Below are positions 7,931 through 17,548 of a stretch of 52,440 nt of DNA, one piece after another. The translations under genes and the position numbers were made by a program. The number at the start of each line of letters is the position of its first letter. The first letter of the stretch is position 1. The DNA lies in NCBI GenBank assembly GCA_937897985.1, contig CALCBD010000034.1, forward strand, positions 1-52,440, written 5' to 3'. This DNA comes from an uncultured Paludibacter sp. (lineage in GTDB: Bacteria; Bacteroidota; Bacteroidia; Bacteroidales; Paludibacteraceae). The notes beneath the pieces are model-generated. The model did not search any database. It saw only the letters and a program-made list of their open reading frames with translations, and was not told the origin of the DNA.

Positions 7931-7961
7931 CAAAGATAAATCATTTTTCATTACAAACAAA
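7931..7961 (-). promoter_or_regulatory. Promoter of the ilv operon
   Basis: On the minus strand TTTG (7961-7958), exactly 19 nt, then TATCTTTG (7938-7931). This matches the Bacteroidota primary-sigma consensus TTTG-N19-TAnnTTTG. Transcription would begin near 7924, ahead of the leader peptide. Confidence 0.8.
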
Positions 7962-8246
7962 TAATTCGGAAGATTTTATTTGTTTTTTTTCACAAAATGG
8001 AAGAAATATTGCCATATTATTTAAAAAAAATAGTTTCGCTACATAATGAGCAAATTCGAAACTTGTTTGTTATACTAATTGTTTTAATATGTAAACAACA
8101 GCAATAAAAACAAAATTAATATCCACGTTAACCAGCGTATTAATTGAATTTCTGATATAGTAAGTTTGATTTTTGAACCAAATAAAATTTAAAATTTTTT
8201 GACACAGAATTTTTAATTAATTTTGCACGCAATTTTTATATAAGAA
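7962..8246. other. ilv/dxs divergent spacer
   Basis: AT-rich, with no ORF worth reporting. On the plus strand TAATTTTG at 8218-8225 fits the -7 element for dxs, with TTTG at 8198-8201 but only 16 nt spacing. I see nothing else here. Confidence 0.5.
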
Positions 8247-10145
8247 ATGACAGAAAAATCATATAAATATCTTTACAATATTGATTCACCCGTTGATTTA
8301 AAGGCAGTTCCGAAAAACGAACTTCAAAATGTATGTGATGAACTACGTCAGTTTATTATCGGCGAAGTATCGAAAAATCCAGGACATTTGGGCTCAAATC
8401 TCGGCACTGTCGAACTGACTGTTGCATTGCACTATGTTTTTAACACTCCATACGACAGAATTGTGTGGGATGTGGGTCATCAGGCATACGGACATAAAAT
8501 ACTGACCGGCAGACGTGATTTATTTCACACCAACCGGCAGCTTAACGGAATCAGCGGATTCCCCAAACCATCCGAAAGTGAATATGATACATTCGGAGTT
8601 GGTCACTCATCTACTTCAATATCCGCAGCACTCGGAATGTCGGTTGCGGCACTTGCCAAAGGTGAGAACGACAGACAGGTTGTTGCGGTAATAGGTGATG
8701 GTGCGATGACAAGTGGTCTGGCTTTCGAAGGTCTGAACAATACTTCGATGGATAAGAACAATTTATTGATTGTGTTGAACGATAACCAAATGGCAATCGA
8801 CCCTATCAAAGGCGGATTTACACAATATCTGATTGACATCACTACTTCGCAAACATATAACAGGTTAAGATACAAAGCATACACTACGCTGAAAAAACTT
8901 GGTTTGATAAGCGAAAAAGGGAAAGAAAGAATTATAAGCTTTAATAATACGGTAAAAGCTGCCCTCTCGAAACAACACAATATCTTTGAAGGATTGAATA
9001 TCCGCTACTTCGGACCGGTCGACGGACATGATGTGGAAAATCTGGTAAAAATTTTATGCGATATTAAAAATTTCAGAGGTCCGAAAGTTTTACATGTTAT
9101 AACCCAGAAAGGTAAAGGGTATAAACCGGCCGAAAATTCAGTGACTGAATGGCATGCTCCCGGAAAATTCTGTGTTGAAACCGGTGAACGAAATACCACC
9201 ACTTCCTCAGTACCGTCACCACCATTGTTTCAGGATGTTTTCGGCGATACATTACTTGAACTGGCTATGCAAAACGATAAGATCATAGGAATTACACCTG
9301 CTATGCCAACCGGATGCTCAATGATTACCATGCAACAGGTATTTCCGAAACGTGTTTTCGATGTGGGAATTGCCGAAGGTCATGCAGTTACATTTTCAGC
9401 CGGATTAGTAAAGGATGGGATGGTTGCTTTTTGCAATATTTATTCATCGTTTATGCAAAGGGCTTATGACAATGTAATTCACGATGTGGCTCTTCAAAAA
9501 CTTCCGGTAATTCTTTGTCTTGACAGAGCCGGTCTGGTAGGTTCGGACGGCGCTACTCATCATGGAATTTTCGACCTGGCTTATATGCGTTGTATCCCGA
9601 ATATGACCATCGCAGCTCCCCGTAATGAAATCGAATTGCGTAACCTGATGTTTACAGCTCAGGATTTTAAGGAAGGTCCGTTTGTAATACGGTATCCAAG
9701 GGGAAAAGGTTATATCACTGACTGGAAACTACCTATGCAAAAAACAGTCATCGGAAAAGCCGAAAAGCTAAAAGATGGTAATGATATTGCTGTATTAACA
9801 ATAGGTACAATGGCTTATAACGCAGCTAAAGCCATTGAAATTGCTGAAAATAAAACAAATAAGTCGATTGCTCTCTATGATATCAGATTTTTGAAACCGC
9901 TGGACAAAGACACTTTACACTCGATAGCAAAGCAATACAAACAGATTGTAACTGTCGAGGATGGAGTTATTGACGGAGGTTTCGGAAGTGCGGTAATTGA
10001 ATTTATGGCTGACAACAACTATCATTCGGAGATAAAACGGCTTGGTATCAAAGATGTCTTTATTGAACATGGCACCCCCGAACAACTTTATAACTTAACC
10101 GGACTCGATGCCGAAGGGATTGCAGAAACATTAATGAAAATGTAA
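8247..10145 (+). CDS. dxs: 1-deoxy-D-xylulose-5-phosphate synthase
   Basis: ThDP-dependent condensation of pyruvate and glyceraldehyde 3-phosphate, the entry to the MEP isoprenoid pathway and source of DXP for thiamine and PLP. The 632-residue length is normal. Visible are NPGHLGSNLGTVELTVALH (His47), the ThDP motif GDGAMTSGLAFEGLNN at about 150-165, the transketolase-like AEGHAVTFSAGL, and DRAGLVGSDGATHHG. It stands alone on the plus strand; pdxB of the DXP-dependent vitamin B6 route lies further along the window. Confidence 0.97.
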   Translation: MTEKSYKYLYNIDSPVDLKAVPKNELQNVCDELRQFIIGEVSKNPGHLGSNLGTVELTVALHYVFNTPYDRIVWDVGHQAYGHKILTGRRDLFHTNRQLNGISGFPKPSESEYDTFGVGHSSTSISAALGMSVAALAKGENDRQVVAVIGDGAMTSGLAFEGLNNTSMDKNNLLIVLNDNQMAIDPIKGGFTQYLIDITTSQTYNRLRYKAYTTLKKLGLISEKGKERIISFNNTVKAALSKQHNIFEGLNIRYFGPVDGHDVENLVKILCDIKNFRGPKVLHVITQKGKGYKPAENSVTEWHAPGKFCVETGERNTTTSSVPSPPLFQDVFGDTLLELAMQNDKIIGITPAMPTGCSMITMQQVFPKRVFDVGIAEGHAVTFSAGLVKDGMVAFCNIYSSFMQRAYDNVIHDVALQKLPVILCLDRAGLVGSDGATHHGIFDLAYMRCIPNMTIAAPRNEIELRNLMFTAQDFKEGPFVIRYPRGKGYITDWKLPMQKTVIGKAEKLKDGNDIAVLTIGTMAYNAAKAIEIAENKTNKSIALYDIRFLKPLDKDTLHSIAKQYKQIVTVEDGVIDGGFGSAVIEFMADNNYHSEIKRLGIKDVFIEHGTPEQLYNLTGLDAEGIAETLMKM

Positions 10146-10242
10146 GTACGGCTGAGAATAAGGACAACAGACTTTAGTACAATACCTGAAATTTTCTTTA
10201 AGATAATCAAACATATAACGTTTACTAAAAACGAAAAACAAA

Positions 10243-11577
10243 ATGAAAATTATTATTGCCGGAGCAGGCGAAGTAGGAACTCATTTGGCAAAATTGCTTG
10301 CACGTGAAAATTTTGACATTTTATTACTGGACGAAGATGGCTCTAAATTAAAGGACCTTGAAGCAAGTTTTGATTTAATGACGAGCGTTGGTTCACCAAC
10401 ATCAATTAACGATCTGAAGGAAATTGAAGTAGAAAAAGCTGATTTATTTATTGCGGTTACTCCTTTCGAAAGTGTAAATATGACGGCTTGTATGCTGGCT
10501 ACGAATCTTGGAGCGAAACGTACACTGGCAAGAGTGGATAATTACGAATATTTACTCCCTGAAAACAAGGAATTTTTTAAAAAATTAGGGGTCGACTATT
10601 TAATTTATCCCGAAATGCTTGCTGCCCGGGAAATTGTCGAATCGCTCAGTACCAGCTGGATGCGTCAGAATCTGAGTTTCTGCGACGAAGCACTCACGCT
10701 TGTCGGGGTAAAAGTAAGATCGAATGCTGTAATTGTAAATAAAAAATTCAGCACCGGATTTTTCGACCACGGAAAATACAGGGTGGTTTCCATTAAACGA
10801 AACAACAAAACAATCATACCTTCGGGTTCCGATCAGATACTTGAGAATGATATTGTTTATTTTATCACCACTCAGGAACATCTCAAATTTGTGCGTGAAC
10901 AGGCCGGAAAAGAAGATTTTCCTATCCGTAACATCATGATCATGGGTGGAAGCAGAATTGCACAGAAAACCATTCAGTATTTACCATCCAACGTTCATGC
11001 CAAGATACTCGAAAAGAGCAAGGAAAAAAGTTATGTGCTGGCCGAGAAACTTGATAATTCAATGATTATCAACTGCGATGGACGGAATATTGAGTTGTTG
11101 AAAGAGGAAGGCATCGAAGATATGGATGCTTTTGTGGCTGTTACAGCCAATTCCGAAGCCAATATCCTGGCATGTCTGGCTGCTAAAAGGCTCGGAGTGA
11201 AAAAATCAATCGCCGAAGTTGAAAACAACGACTATATAATGCTGGCCGAAGGTATGGACATAGGTAATGTAATCAACAAGAAAATGATTGCAGCCAGTTA
11301 TATTTATCAATTGACACTCGATGCCGACGTACTGAATGTCAGAAGTTTATCGGCAGCCGATGCCGAAGTTGTTGAATTTGTGGCAAAACCGGGCTCGAAA
11401 ATTACAAGGTCAAAGATAAAGGATCTCAAACTCCCCGATCAGGTAAATATCGGTGGTTATGTACGTGATGGTATCGGAAACATCGTTAACGGAAGCACCA
11501 TACTTCAGCCCAACGACCATGTCATTGTGTTTTGTGTTTCATCGGCCATCCGAAAAATTGAAAGTTACTTTAAGTAG
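10243..11577 (+). CDS. trkA: Trk K+ uptake system NAD-binding subunit TrkA
   Basis: Cytosolic gating protein of Trk/Ktr potassium transporters. The 444 residues contain two tandem RCK units: an N-terminal Rossmann fold (IIIAGAGEVGTHLAKLLA at residue 3, then LLDED), a TrkA-C lobe around residues 140-220, and a second Rossmann fold starting IMIMGGSRIAQKTI near 228 with its own C lobe. The stop codon is followed after 3 bp by the first trkH, so the two are co-transcribed. Confidence 0.95.
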   Translation: MKIIIAGAGEVGTHLAKLLARENFDILLLDEDGSKLKDLEASFDLMTSVGSPTSINDLKEIEVEKADLFIAVTPFESVNMTACMLATNLGAKRTLARVDNYEYLLPENKEFFKKLGVDYLIYPEMLAAREIVESLSTSWMRQNLSFCDEALTLVGVKVRSNAVIVNKKFSTGFFDHGKYRVVSIKRNNKTIIPSGSDQILENDIVYFITTQEHLKFVREQAGKEDFPIRNIMIMGGSRIAQKTIQYLPSNVHAKILEKSKEKSYVLAEKLDNSMIINCDGRNIELLKEEGIEDMDAFVAVTANSEANILACLAAKRLGVKKSIAEVENNDYIMLAEGMDIGNVINKKMIAASYIYQLTLDADVLNVRSLSAADAEVVEFVAKPGSKITRSKIKDLKLPDQVNIGGYVRDGIGNIVNGSTILQPNDHVIVFCVSSAIRKIESYFK

Positions 11578-11580
11578 CCA

Positions 11581-13047
11581 ATGAACAGGGATTTTAATAC
11601 CGGATATATACTCAAAATACTGGGAAGTCTGCTGATAATTGAAAGTATTTTCCTGTCGCTTGTGGTTTTTGTAGATTTATATTACAAAGAAAACACAGGC
11701 ACAGCTTTTCTGATTTCAGCAGGGATAACTTTTTTGGCTGGATCAGTAAGTTTATTTTTTGGTAGAAATGCTTCACAAAACATAGGCAAACGTGAAGGAT
11801 CACTGATTGTTAGCCTGACATGGGTTCTTTTTTCCGTATTCGGTATGTTACCGTTTATTCTGACAGGTAGTATTCCGCGGGTTGCCGATGCATTTTTCGA
11901 AACCATGTCGGGATTTACAACCACAGGCTCGTCTATCCTCGATAATATTGAATCATTGCCACATGCCGTTTTGTTTTGGCGAAGTACCACCCACTGGATT
12001 GGCGGTTTGGGAATTATCGTGATTTCCATGGCATTATTACCTGTATTTGGTTTCTCAGGATTTCAGATTTTCTCCGCTGAAGCTACAGGCCCGACCAAAG
12101 ATAAAATTCACCCAAAAATCGGCGAAACAGCCAAACGCCTGTTAGCTATTTATTTAGCTCTTACTTTTGCTGAAACTATTCTGTTAAGAATCGCCGGAAT
12201 GAACTGGTTTGATGCCATTTGTCATTCATTCGGAACCATTGCAACCGGTGGTTTCTCGACCAAACAAAATAGTATAGCATTCTATAACTCGCCGGCTGTA
12301 GAGTATATTATCATTTTATTTATGGTTTTTTCGGGAATTAATTTTAGTCTGTACTATTTTCTTTTCAAATTGAAAATCAAAAAAATAATCAGGAATGAAG
12401 AGTTAAGGGTTTATCTGTTAATTATTTTTGCTTTTACACTTCTGCTTACAGTCTCCAGAATTGATTTCCACAATCTGACTACCCTGGATTTAGGTACTAC
12501 GATACGTGAAACTTTATTTGTTGTGACATCCACAATATCCACAACAGGATTTGTGACTACTGATTATAACATTTGGCCGGTTTTCACATGGTTTCTGATT
12601 ATAATACTGATGATGATAGGTTCATCAGCTGGCTCCACTGCAGGTGGTATGAAAGTGTCAAGGGTAATGCTAACACTTAAATACAGTTATTATGAGTTCA
12701 AACAAATCATTCATCCCAATGCGGTTTTTCCGGTAAGATACAACGGTCATATACTGAGAGATAATGTAATGGGGCGCATTTTTTCGTTCGTTGTCCTGTA
12801 TATTATACTGATTCTGCTGGGTTCATTATTATTAAGTTTTACCGGTTTGGGATTTATTGAATCGTTCAGTGCGCAAATCTCTGCAATAAGCAATGTAGGC
12901 CCTGCATTGTCATTGCTCGGACCTACAAGCAGTTTCTCAGGTATCCCGGAAATATCAAAATGGATTTTATCATTCAGTATGCTGATAGGCAGGCTGGAAC
13001 TCTTTACAGTTTTGGTACTTTTTACACCTGTATTCTGGAAAAGATGA
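11581..13047 (+). CDS. trkH: Trk K+ transporter membrane subunit TrkH, paralogue 1
   Basis: Ion-conducting subunit, 488 residues, with about ten hydrophobic segments. All four selectivity-loop repeats are present with their central glycine: FTTTGSS, IATGGFSTKQ, STTGFVTTD and AISNVGPALS. GSSAGSTAGGMK lies in the region known to form the intramembrane gate loop. It follows trkA by 3 bp. A related gene at 13221 shares most motifs. Confidence 0.94.
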   Translation: MNRDFNTGYILKILGSLLIIESIFLSLVVFVDLYYKENTGTAFLISAGITFLAGSVSLFFGRNASQNIGKREGSLIVSLTWVLFSVFGMLPFILTGSIPRVADAFFETMSGFTTTGSSILDNIESLPHAVLFWRSTTHWIGGLGIIVISMALLPVFGFSGFQIFSAEATGPTKDKIHPKIGETAKRLLAIYLALTFAETILLRIAGMNWFDAICHSFGTIATGGFSTKQNSIAFYNSPAVEYIIILFMVFSGINFSLYYFLFKLKIKKIIRNEELRVYLLIIFAFTLLLTVSRIDFHNLTTLDLGTTIRETLFVVTSTISTTGFVTTDYNIWPVFTWFLIIILMMIGSSAGSTAGGMKVSRVMLTLKYSYYEFKQIIHPNAVFPVRYNGHILRDNVMGRIFSFVVLYIILILLGSLLLSFTGLGFIESFSAQISAISNVGPALSLLGPTSSFSGIPEISKWILSFSMLIGRLELFTVLVLFTPVFWKR

Positions 13048-13220
13048 TAAACAGCATATCAATTCCATAAATTTGATATACTTTTGCATCGATTAATAAA
13101 ATATAACCTTCGATAAATCTGAATCATATTAAAATGAAAGTTTCACAACCATTCTGTCAAACAGTATTTTAATTTTATAAAATACATATTATCAATTCAT
13201 TAAGAACTTGATTAAAAAAA

Positions 13221-14690
13221 ATGAACAAAGAATTTAACTTTCGTTTGGTATCCCGTGTCATGGGAAGCCTTGCATTGGTCGAGGGTGCGGTTTTACTGTT
13301 AGTATGTCTGATTCCGCTCATATATGGCGAAAATGATGCAATTTATTTTCTGACAGCCTCAGGCATCAGCTTCGCATTTGCAGGAGTTGCTTTGTTTTTA
13401 GGACGAAACCATTCATTATCAATTGGTAAAAGAGAAGGTTCGGTTATCGTCACTTTTACCTGGATAATTTTTTCGCTTATTGGTCTGCTCCCGTTTTGGA
13501 TGAGCGGTAGTATTCCGAAATTTACAGATGCATTCTTCGAAACCATTTCGGGTTTCACTACCACCGGCGCATCCATCCTGAACAATATAGAGGAACTTTC
13601 TCACGGAATGCTGTTCTGGCGAAGCATGACACACTGGATGGGCGGACTGGGAATTATTGTTATCTCATTAGCCATATTACCTGTTTTCAGTACGAGTGGT
13701 ACTCAGCTTTTTGCTGCCGAAACAACAGGACCGACCAAGGACAAAATTCATCCTAAAATCAATGAAACAGCCAAAAGATTGTTTCTGATTTATATTATCC
13801 TTACCGGCGCCGAAACAATATTATTATGGATAGGTGGCATGAACCTGTTCGATGCAGTGAATCACTCGTTTGCAACCATTGCCACAGGAGGTTTTTCGAC
13901 AAAACAAGCCAGTATTGCCTATTGGGATTCAGCCTATATTCAGTACGTTATCAGTATTTTCATGATTTTATCGGGTATCAACTTCAGTCTCTATTATTTT
14001 GGATTTAAAAATAAATTCGAAAAAATAAAGGAAAACGAAGAATTAAGGTATTATCTGATTGTGCTTTTCGTTTTTATTTCTATAGTGGCAATTTCGCTTA
14101 TCGATTTCAATAAAATTGTAAATTTCAAAACCGTCGAATTAGCATGGCGCAACTCTATGTTTACTGTTTCGTCATTGATGACTACCACCGGTTTTTGTAC
14201 AGCTGATTATATGACATGGAAACCACTTACATGGGTCATACTTCTAATTGTAATGCTTACCGGTGCATCGGCAGGTTCGACAAGTGGTGGTATAAAAATG
14301 ATAAGGGTGGTAATTTCGGCCAAAACATGTTATTACGAGTTCAAACGTCTGATTCATCCCAATGCAGTGATACCCGTACGTTATAACGGACATCTTGTTC
14401 ACGAAGATATTCTGACCCGTGTGCTTGCATTTACATTGCTTTATATTGTGGTGGCGGGTTTCGGAATTCTTGTTCTTGCCATTTCAGGCATGGGATTCCT
14501 TGAGTCAGTTGGAGGTATGATTACCTGTTTGGGCGGAGTTGGTCCGGGACTCGGTTTGGTTGGTCCTTCCGGAAATTTCCACGATATACCCGAATTCAGC
14601 AAGTGGTTTTTATCACTGATGATGCTGGCCGGCAGGCTTGAACTTTATACTGTATTCCTGCTTTTCACACCGGCATTCTGGAAGAGATGA
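13221..14690 (+). CDS. trkH: Trk K+ transporter membrane subunit TrkH, paralogue 2
   Basis: A 489-residue paralogue of the gene just upstream, with all four filter loops intact (FTTTGAS, IATGGFSTKQ, MTTTGFCTAD, GGVGPGLGLVG). It is clearly a tandem duplicate: order and spacing of conserved blocks agree throughout, but the sequences differ at many positions, so the duplication is old. The 173-bp gap to paralogue 1 could hold a separate promoter. Both probably work with the single TrkA; different affinity or ion preference is possible but not shown. Confidence 0.94.
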   Translation: MNKEFNFRLVSRVMGSLALVEGAVLLLVCLIPLIYGENDAIYFLTASGISFAFAGVALFLGRNHSLSIGKREGSVIVTFTWIIFSLIGLLPFWMSGSIPKFTDAFFETISGFTTTGASILNNIEELSHGMLFWRSMTHWMGGLGIIVISLAILPVFSTSGTQLFAAETTGPTKDKIHPKINETAKRLFLIYIILTGAETILLWIGGMNLFDAVNHSFATIATGGFSTKQASIAYWDSAYIQYVISIFMILSGINFSLYYFGFKNKFEKIKENEELRYYLIVLFVFISIVAISLIDFNKIVNFKTVELAWRNSMFTVSSLMTTTGFCTADYMTWKPLTWVILLIVMLTGASAGSTSGGIKMIRVVISAKTCYYEFKRLIHPNAVIPVRYNGHLVHEDILTRVLAFTLLYIVVAGFGILVLAISGMGFLESVGGMITCLGGVGPGLGLVGPSGNFHDIPEFSKWFLSLMMLAGRLELYTVFLLFTPAFWKR

Positions 14691-14710
14691 TTTAATACAA
14701 AACCGGATAA

Positions 14711-14762
14711 AAAAAAACAGAACGCGAAATCTGCAGTTTCAAATTGCAAATTCCGCGTTCTG
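14711..14762 (-). terminator. Terminator between trkH and icd
   Basis: A 9-bp stem (CAGAACGCG against CGCGTTCTG, 14718-14762) with inner pairing. On the minus strand it is followed by seven T residues, so it mainly serves icd. It may also stop transcription from trkH. Confidence 0.75.
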
Positions 14763-14800
14763 TGTATCATGGATCAAAGCGATGAAACCGGGAATCCGGC

Positions 14801-16024
14801 TTATGCAAGCTTTTTATCCAGATTTCGTTTAATGGCAGCCAGAAAATCCTGAGTATTCAGATAGTCGCCTTTCGAAACATTCTCGCCATGTACCAGTATT
14901 GCCAAATCTTTGGTCATCTCGCCCGCTTCGACAGTTTCGATACAAACCTGTTCTAATTTCTGACAGAAATTTATCAGGGCATCATTCCTGTCCAACTTTC
15001 CCCTGTGTTCGAGACCACGGGTCCATGCAAAAATAGATGCAATCGGATTGGTTGAAGTTTCTTTTCCCTGTTGATGCTGACGGTAATGACGGGTTACAGT
15101 TCCGTGGGCAGCTTCAGCTTCAACGGTTTTTCCATCGGGAGTTACCAGTACCGACGACATTAAACCTAAGGATCCGAATCCCTGAGCTACTGTATCCGAC
15201 TGTACATCACCATCGTAGTTTTTACATGCCCACACAAAACCTCCGCTCCATTTCATACAAGAAGCCACCATGTCATCTATCAAACGGTGTTCATAAATAA
15301 TTCCGGCTTCTTCAAATTTGGTTTTGAATTCCTTTTCGTAAACTTCCTGAAAAATATCCTTGAAACGACCATCGTATGCTTTCAGAATGGTATTTTTGGT
15401 GGACATATACAGAGGCCATTTCTTTTCGAGTGCCACCTGAAACGATGATTGTGCAAAACCATAAATTGATTCGTCGGTATTGTACATGCTCAAAGCTACA
15501 CCATCACCTTCAAAGTTGTAAACTTCCCATTCCTGAGTTTCACCTGCTTCGTTGGTAAAGGACATTTTTAACTTCCCCTTCCCTTTGATAACCACGTCGG
15601 TAGCTTTATACTGATCGCCGAATGCATGACGACCAATCACAATAGGCTGTGTCCATCCCGGCACTAATCTGGGTACATTCGAGCAAATAATGGGTTCGCG
15701 AAAAACTGTTCCCCCGATTATATTTCGCAATGTACCGTTGGGTGATTTCCACATTTTTTTGAGTCCGAATTCTTTCACCCGAGCTTCGTCGGGTGTAATC
15801 GTGGCACATTTAATGCCAACATTGTATTTTTTAATGGCATTTGCAGCCTCAACTGTTACCTCATCATTTGTCAAATCACGGTTTTCGATTCCCAGATCAT
15901 AGTATTTAATATCTAAATCGAGATAGGGAAGAATTAACTGCTCTTTGATAAATGACCAGATAATACGGGTCATTTCATCGCCGTCGAGTTCAACGACAGG
16001 ATTTTGTACTTTGATTTTACTCAT
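14801..16024 (-). CDS. icd: NADP-dependent isocitrate dehydrogenase, eukaryotic type
   Basis: Oxidative decarboxylation of isocitrate to 2-oxoglutarate. The 407-residue protein follows the homodimeric type otherwise known from mitochondria and cytosol of eukaryotes: VVELDGDEMTRIIW at the start, KKMWKSPNGTLRNIIGGTVFREPI near residue 90 (substrate-binding SPNGT segment), and DDMVA plus NYDGDVQSD for metal binding. It is last in the acn-gltA-icd run, so the cluster makes 2-oxoglutarate for glutamate synthesis. Confidence 0.95.
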   Translation of the reverse strand: MSKIKVQNPVVELDGDEMTRIIWSFIKEQLILPYLDLDIKYYDLGIENRDLTNDEVTVEAANAIKKYNVGIKCATITPDEARVKEFGLKKMWKSPNGTLRNIIGGTVFREPIICSNVPRLVPGWTQPIVIGRHAFGDQYKATDVVIKGKGKLKMSFTNEAGETQEWEVYNFEGDGVALSMYNTDESIYGFAQSSFQVALEKKWPLYMSTKNTILKAYDGRFKDIFQEVYEKEFKTKFEEAGIIYEHRLIDDMVASCMKWSGGFVWACKNYDGDVQSDTVAQGFGSLGLMSSVLVTPDGKTVEAEAAHGTVTRHYRQHQQGKETSTNPIASIFAWTRGLEHRGKLDRNDALINFCQKLEQVCIETVEAGEMTKDLAILVHGENVSKGDYLNTQDFLAAIKRNLDKKLA

Positions 16025-16045
16025 AAAATTAATTAACTTTCGTTA

Positions 16046-16100
16046 CCCCAATGATGGGGAAATTATAAAAAATGAAGCCCCCGTCGGATTCAGGGGGCTT
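16046..16100. repeat. CCCC/GGGG palindromic repeats between gltA and icd
   Basis: Two small palindromes: CCCCAATGATGGGG, then AAGCCCCC (16075-16082) against GGGGGCTT (16093-16100). On the minus strand the second is followed by a T-rich stretch and may act as a weak terminator behind gltA. The AAGCCCCC/GGGGGCTT ends match those of the elements around pdxB. Confidence 0.55.
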
Positions 16101-16107
16101 AAAATGA

Positions 16108-17463
16108 TTATCTCTCCTTAAGCGGAATAAAATTTTTGCGATCACCTACATTTTTATAAGCCGGACGAATAATTCGTTTGCTTGCAAAGTTCAGTTCCTC
16201 AATTCGATGTGCTGTCCAGCCTGTGATACGTGCCATTGCAAAGAGCGGGGTAAACACTTCGGTGGGTAATCCGATAGCTTCATATACAAATCCCGAATAA
16301 AAATCGACATTGGTACAAACCTGTTTATTAATATTATCACCTTTGAAAGTCATAAATGCATTCACAGAACGTTCGTCGAGCAATTCGAGGAAAGCAAATT
16401 CCTTTTCCAGCCCTTTCTCAACAGCAAGTGCGCGTGCCATTTCCTTGAGTAAAAGTGCACGGGGATCGGAAATTGTATAAACAGCATGTCCGATACCGTA
16501 AATCAGGCCGCTCTTATTATAAGCTTCCTTATTCAGCATTTTTTTCAGATAAGTATCTATTTCCTTAGTATTTGTCCAGTCTTTGATGGCGGTTTTCAAA
16601 TGTTCGAACATTTGAACCACTTTGATGTTGGCACCACCGTGAAGCGGTCCTTTCAGGGATCCGATACCGGCTGCGATGGCAGAATAAGTATCTGTCTGTG
16701 TTGAACTTACCACGCGTACAGCAAAAGTTGAGTTATTACCTCCACCGTGATCAGCATGTAAAATAAGCAAAAGATCAAGGATTCTTACATCGAGTTCGGT
16801 ATAATTACCCGATCCTTTCATCATGTAAAGGAAATTTTCGGCCAGCGAAAGCCCTTCTTTCGGATGACGAATATGTAAAACCCTGCCCTGCTGCGAATGA
16901 CGAAGAATATTATAAGCATAGGCTACAATGGTGGGAAATTTAGCGATTAAATCAATTGACTGACGAATGAGATTATCACGCGAGATATCATCGGCATTCG
17001 AATCGAAAGTATACATTTCGAGTACACTTCGTGCCAGAATATTCATGATATCAACCCCTTCGAGATCGATGATGTTCATCGTAGCTTTTTTGTCCAAAGC
17101 CATTCCCTGATTCAGGATATTGCAAAACACTTCCAGTTCTTCGGCATCGGGCTGATATCCCGAAAGCAGTAAAAATGCAGTTTCTTCAAAACCAAGTCTG
17201 TTTTCGGCCTGTAATCCGTGTACCAGGTCCTCAACATCAATTCCACGATAATACAGCTTTCCCGGAATGGCTTTTGTTCCGCCTTCGGGCAATTTTTCAT
17301 ATCCTACTACATCTCCCACTTTAGTCAGGCCAACCAAAACACCGGAATGATCTTCATTTCTTAAGCCTCTTTTCACATTATACTGTGTGAACAAATCCTT
17401 ATCAATCCGACTCGTTGTTTTGATTGTTTCTGAAAGTTTGTAAATTAAAAAATCTTTTTCCAT
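16108..17463 (-). CDS. gltA: Citrate synthase
   Basis: Condenses oxaloacetate and acetyl-CoA. The 451 residues fit citrate synthases of Bacteroidota. Catalytic regions visible are LHADHGGGNNSTFAVRVVSST, GSLKGPLHGGANIKV and GIGHAVYTISDPRA (His of the oxaloacetate site), with a conserved Arg-rich end. A long N-terminal segment (about 45 residues before GVLVGLTKVGDVVGYE) is part of this subtype. It lies between acn and icd with short spacers, so it is probably co-transcribed with them. Confidence 0.93.
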   Translation of the reverse strand: MEKDFLIYKLSETIKTTSRIDKDLFTQYNVKRGLRNEDHSGVLVGLTKVGDVVGYEKLPEGGTKAIPGKLYYRGIDVEDLVHGLQAENRLGFEETAFLLLSGYQPDAEELEVFCNILNQGMALDKKATMNIIDLEGVDIMNILARSVLEMYTFDSNADDISRDNLIRQSIDLIAKFPTIVAYAYNILRHSQQGRVLHIRHPKEGLSLAENFLYMMKGSGNYTELDVRILDLLLILHADHGGGNNSTFAVRVVSSTQTDTYSAIAAGIGSLKGPLHGGANIKVVQMFEHLKTAIKDWTNTKEIDTYLKKMLNKEAYNKSGLIYGIGHAVYTISDPRALLLKEMARALAVEKGLEKEFAFLELLDERSVNAFMTFKGDNINKQVCTNVDFYSGFVYEAIGLPTEVFTPLFAMARITGWTAHRIEELNFASKRIIRPAYKNVGDRKNFIPLKER

Positions 17464-17548
17464 GACTTTCGATTTTTATGATTATTGTTTTTTTGATTAT
17501 TCTTAACTAAAATGAAGTTTACCTGACCGGTTTCAGCAAATACATAAC

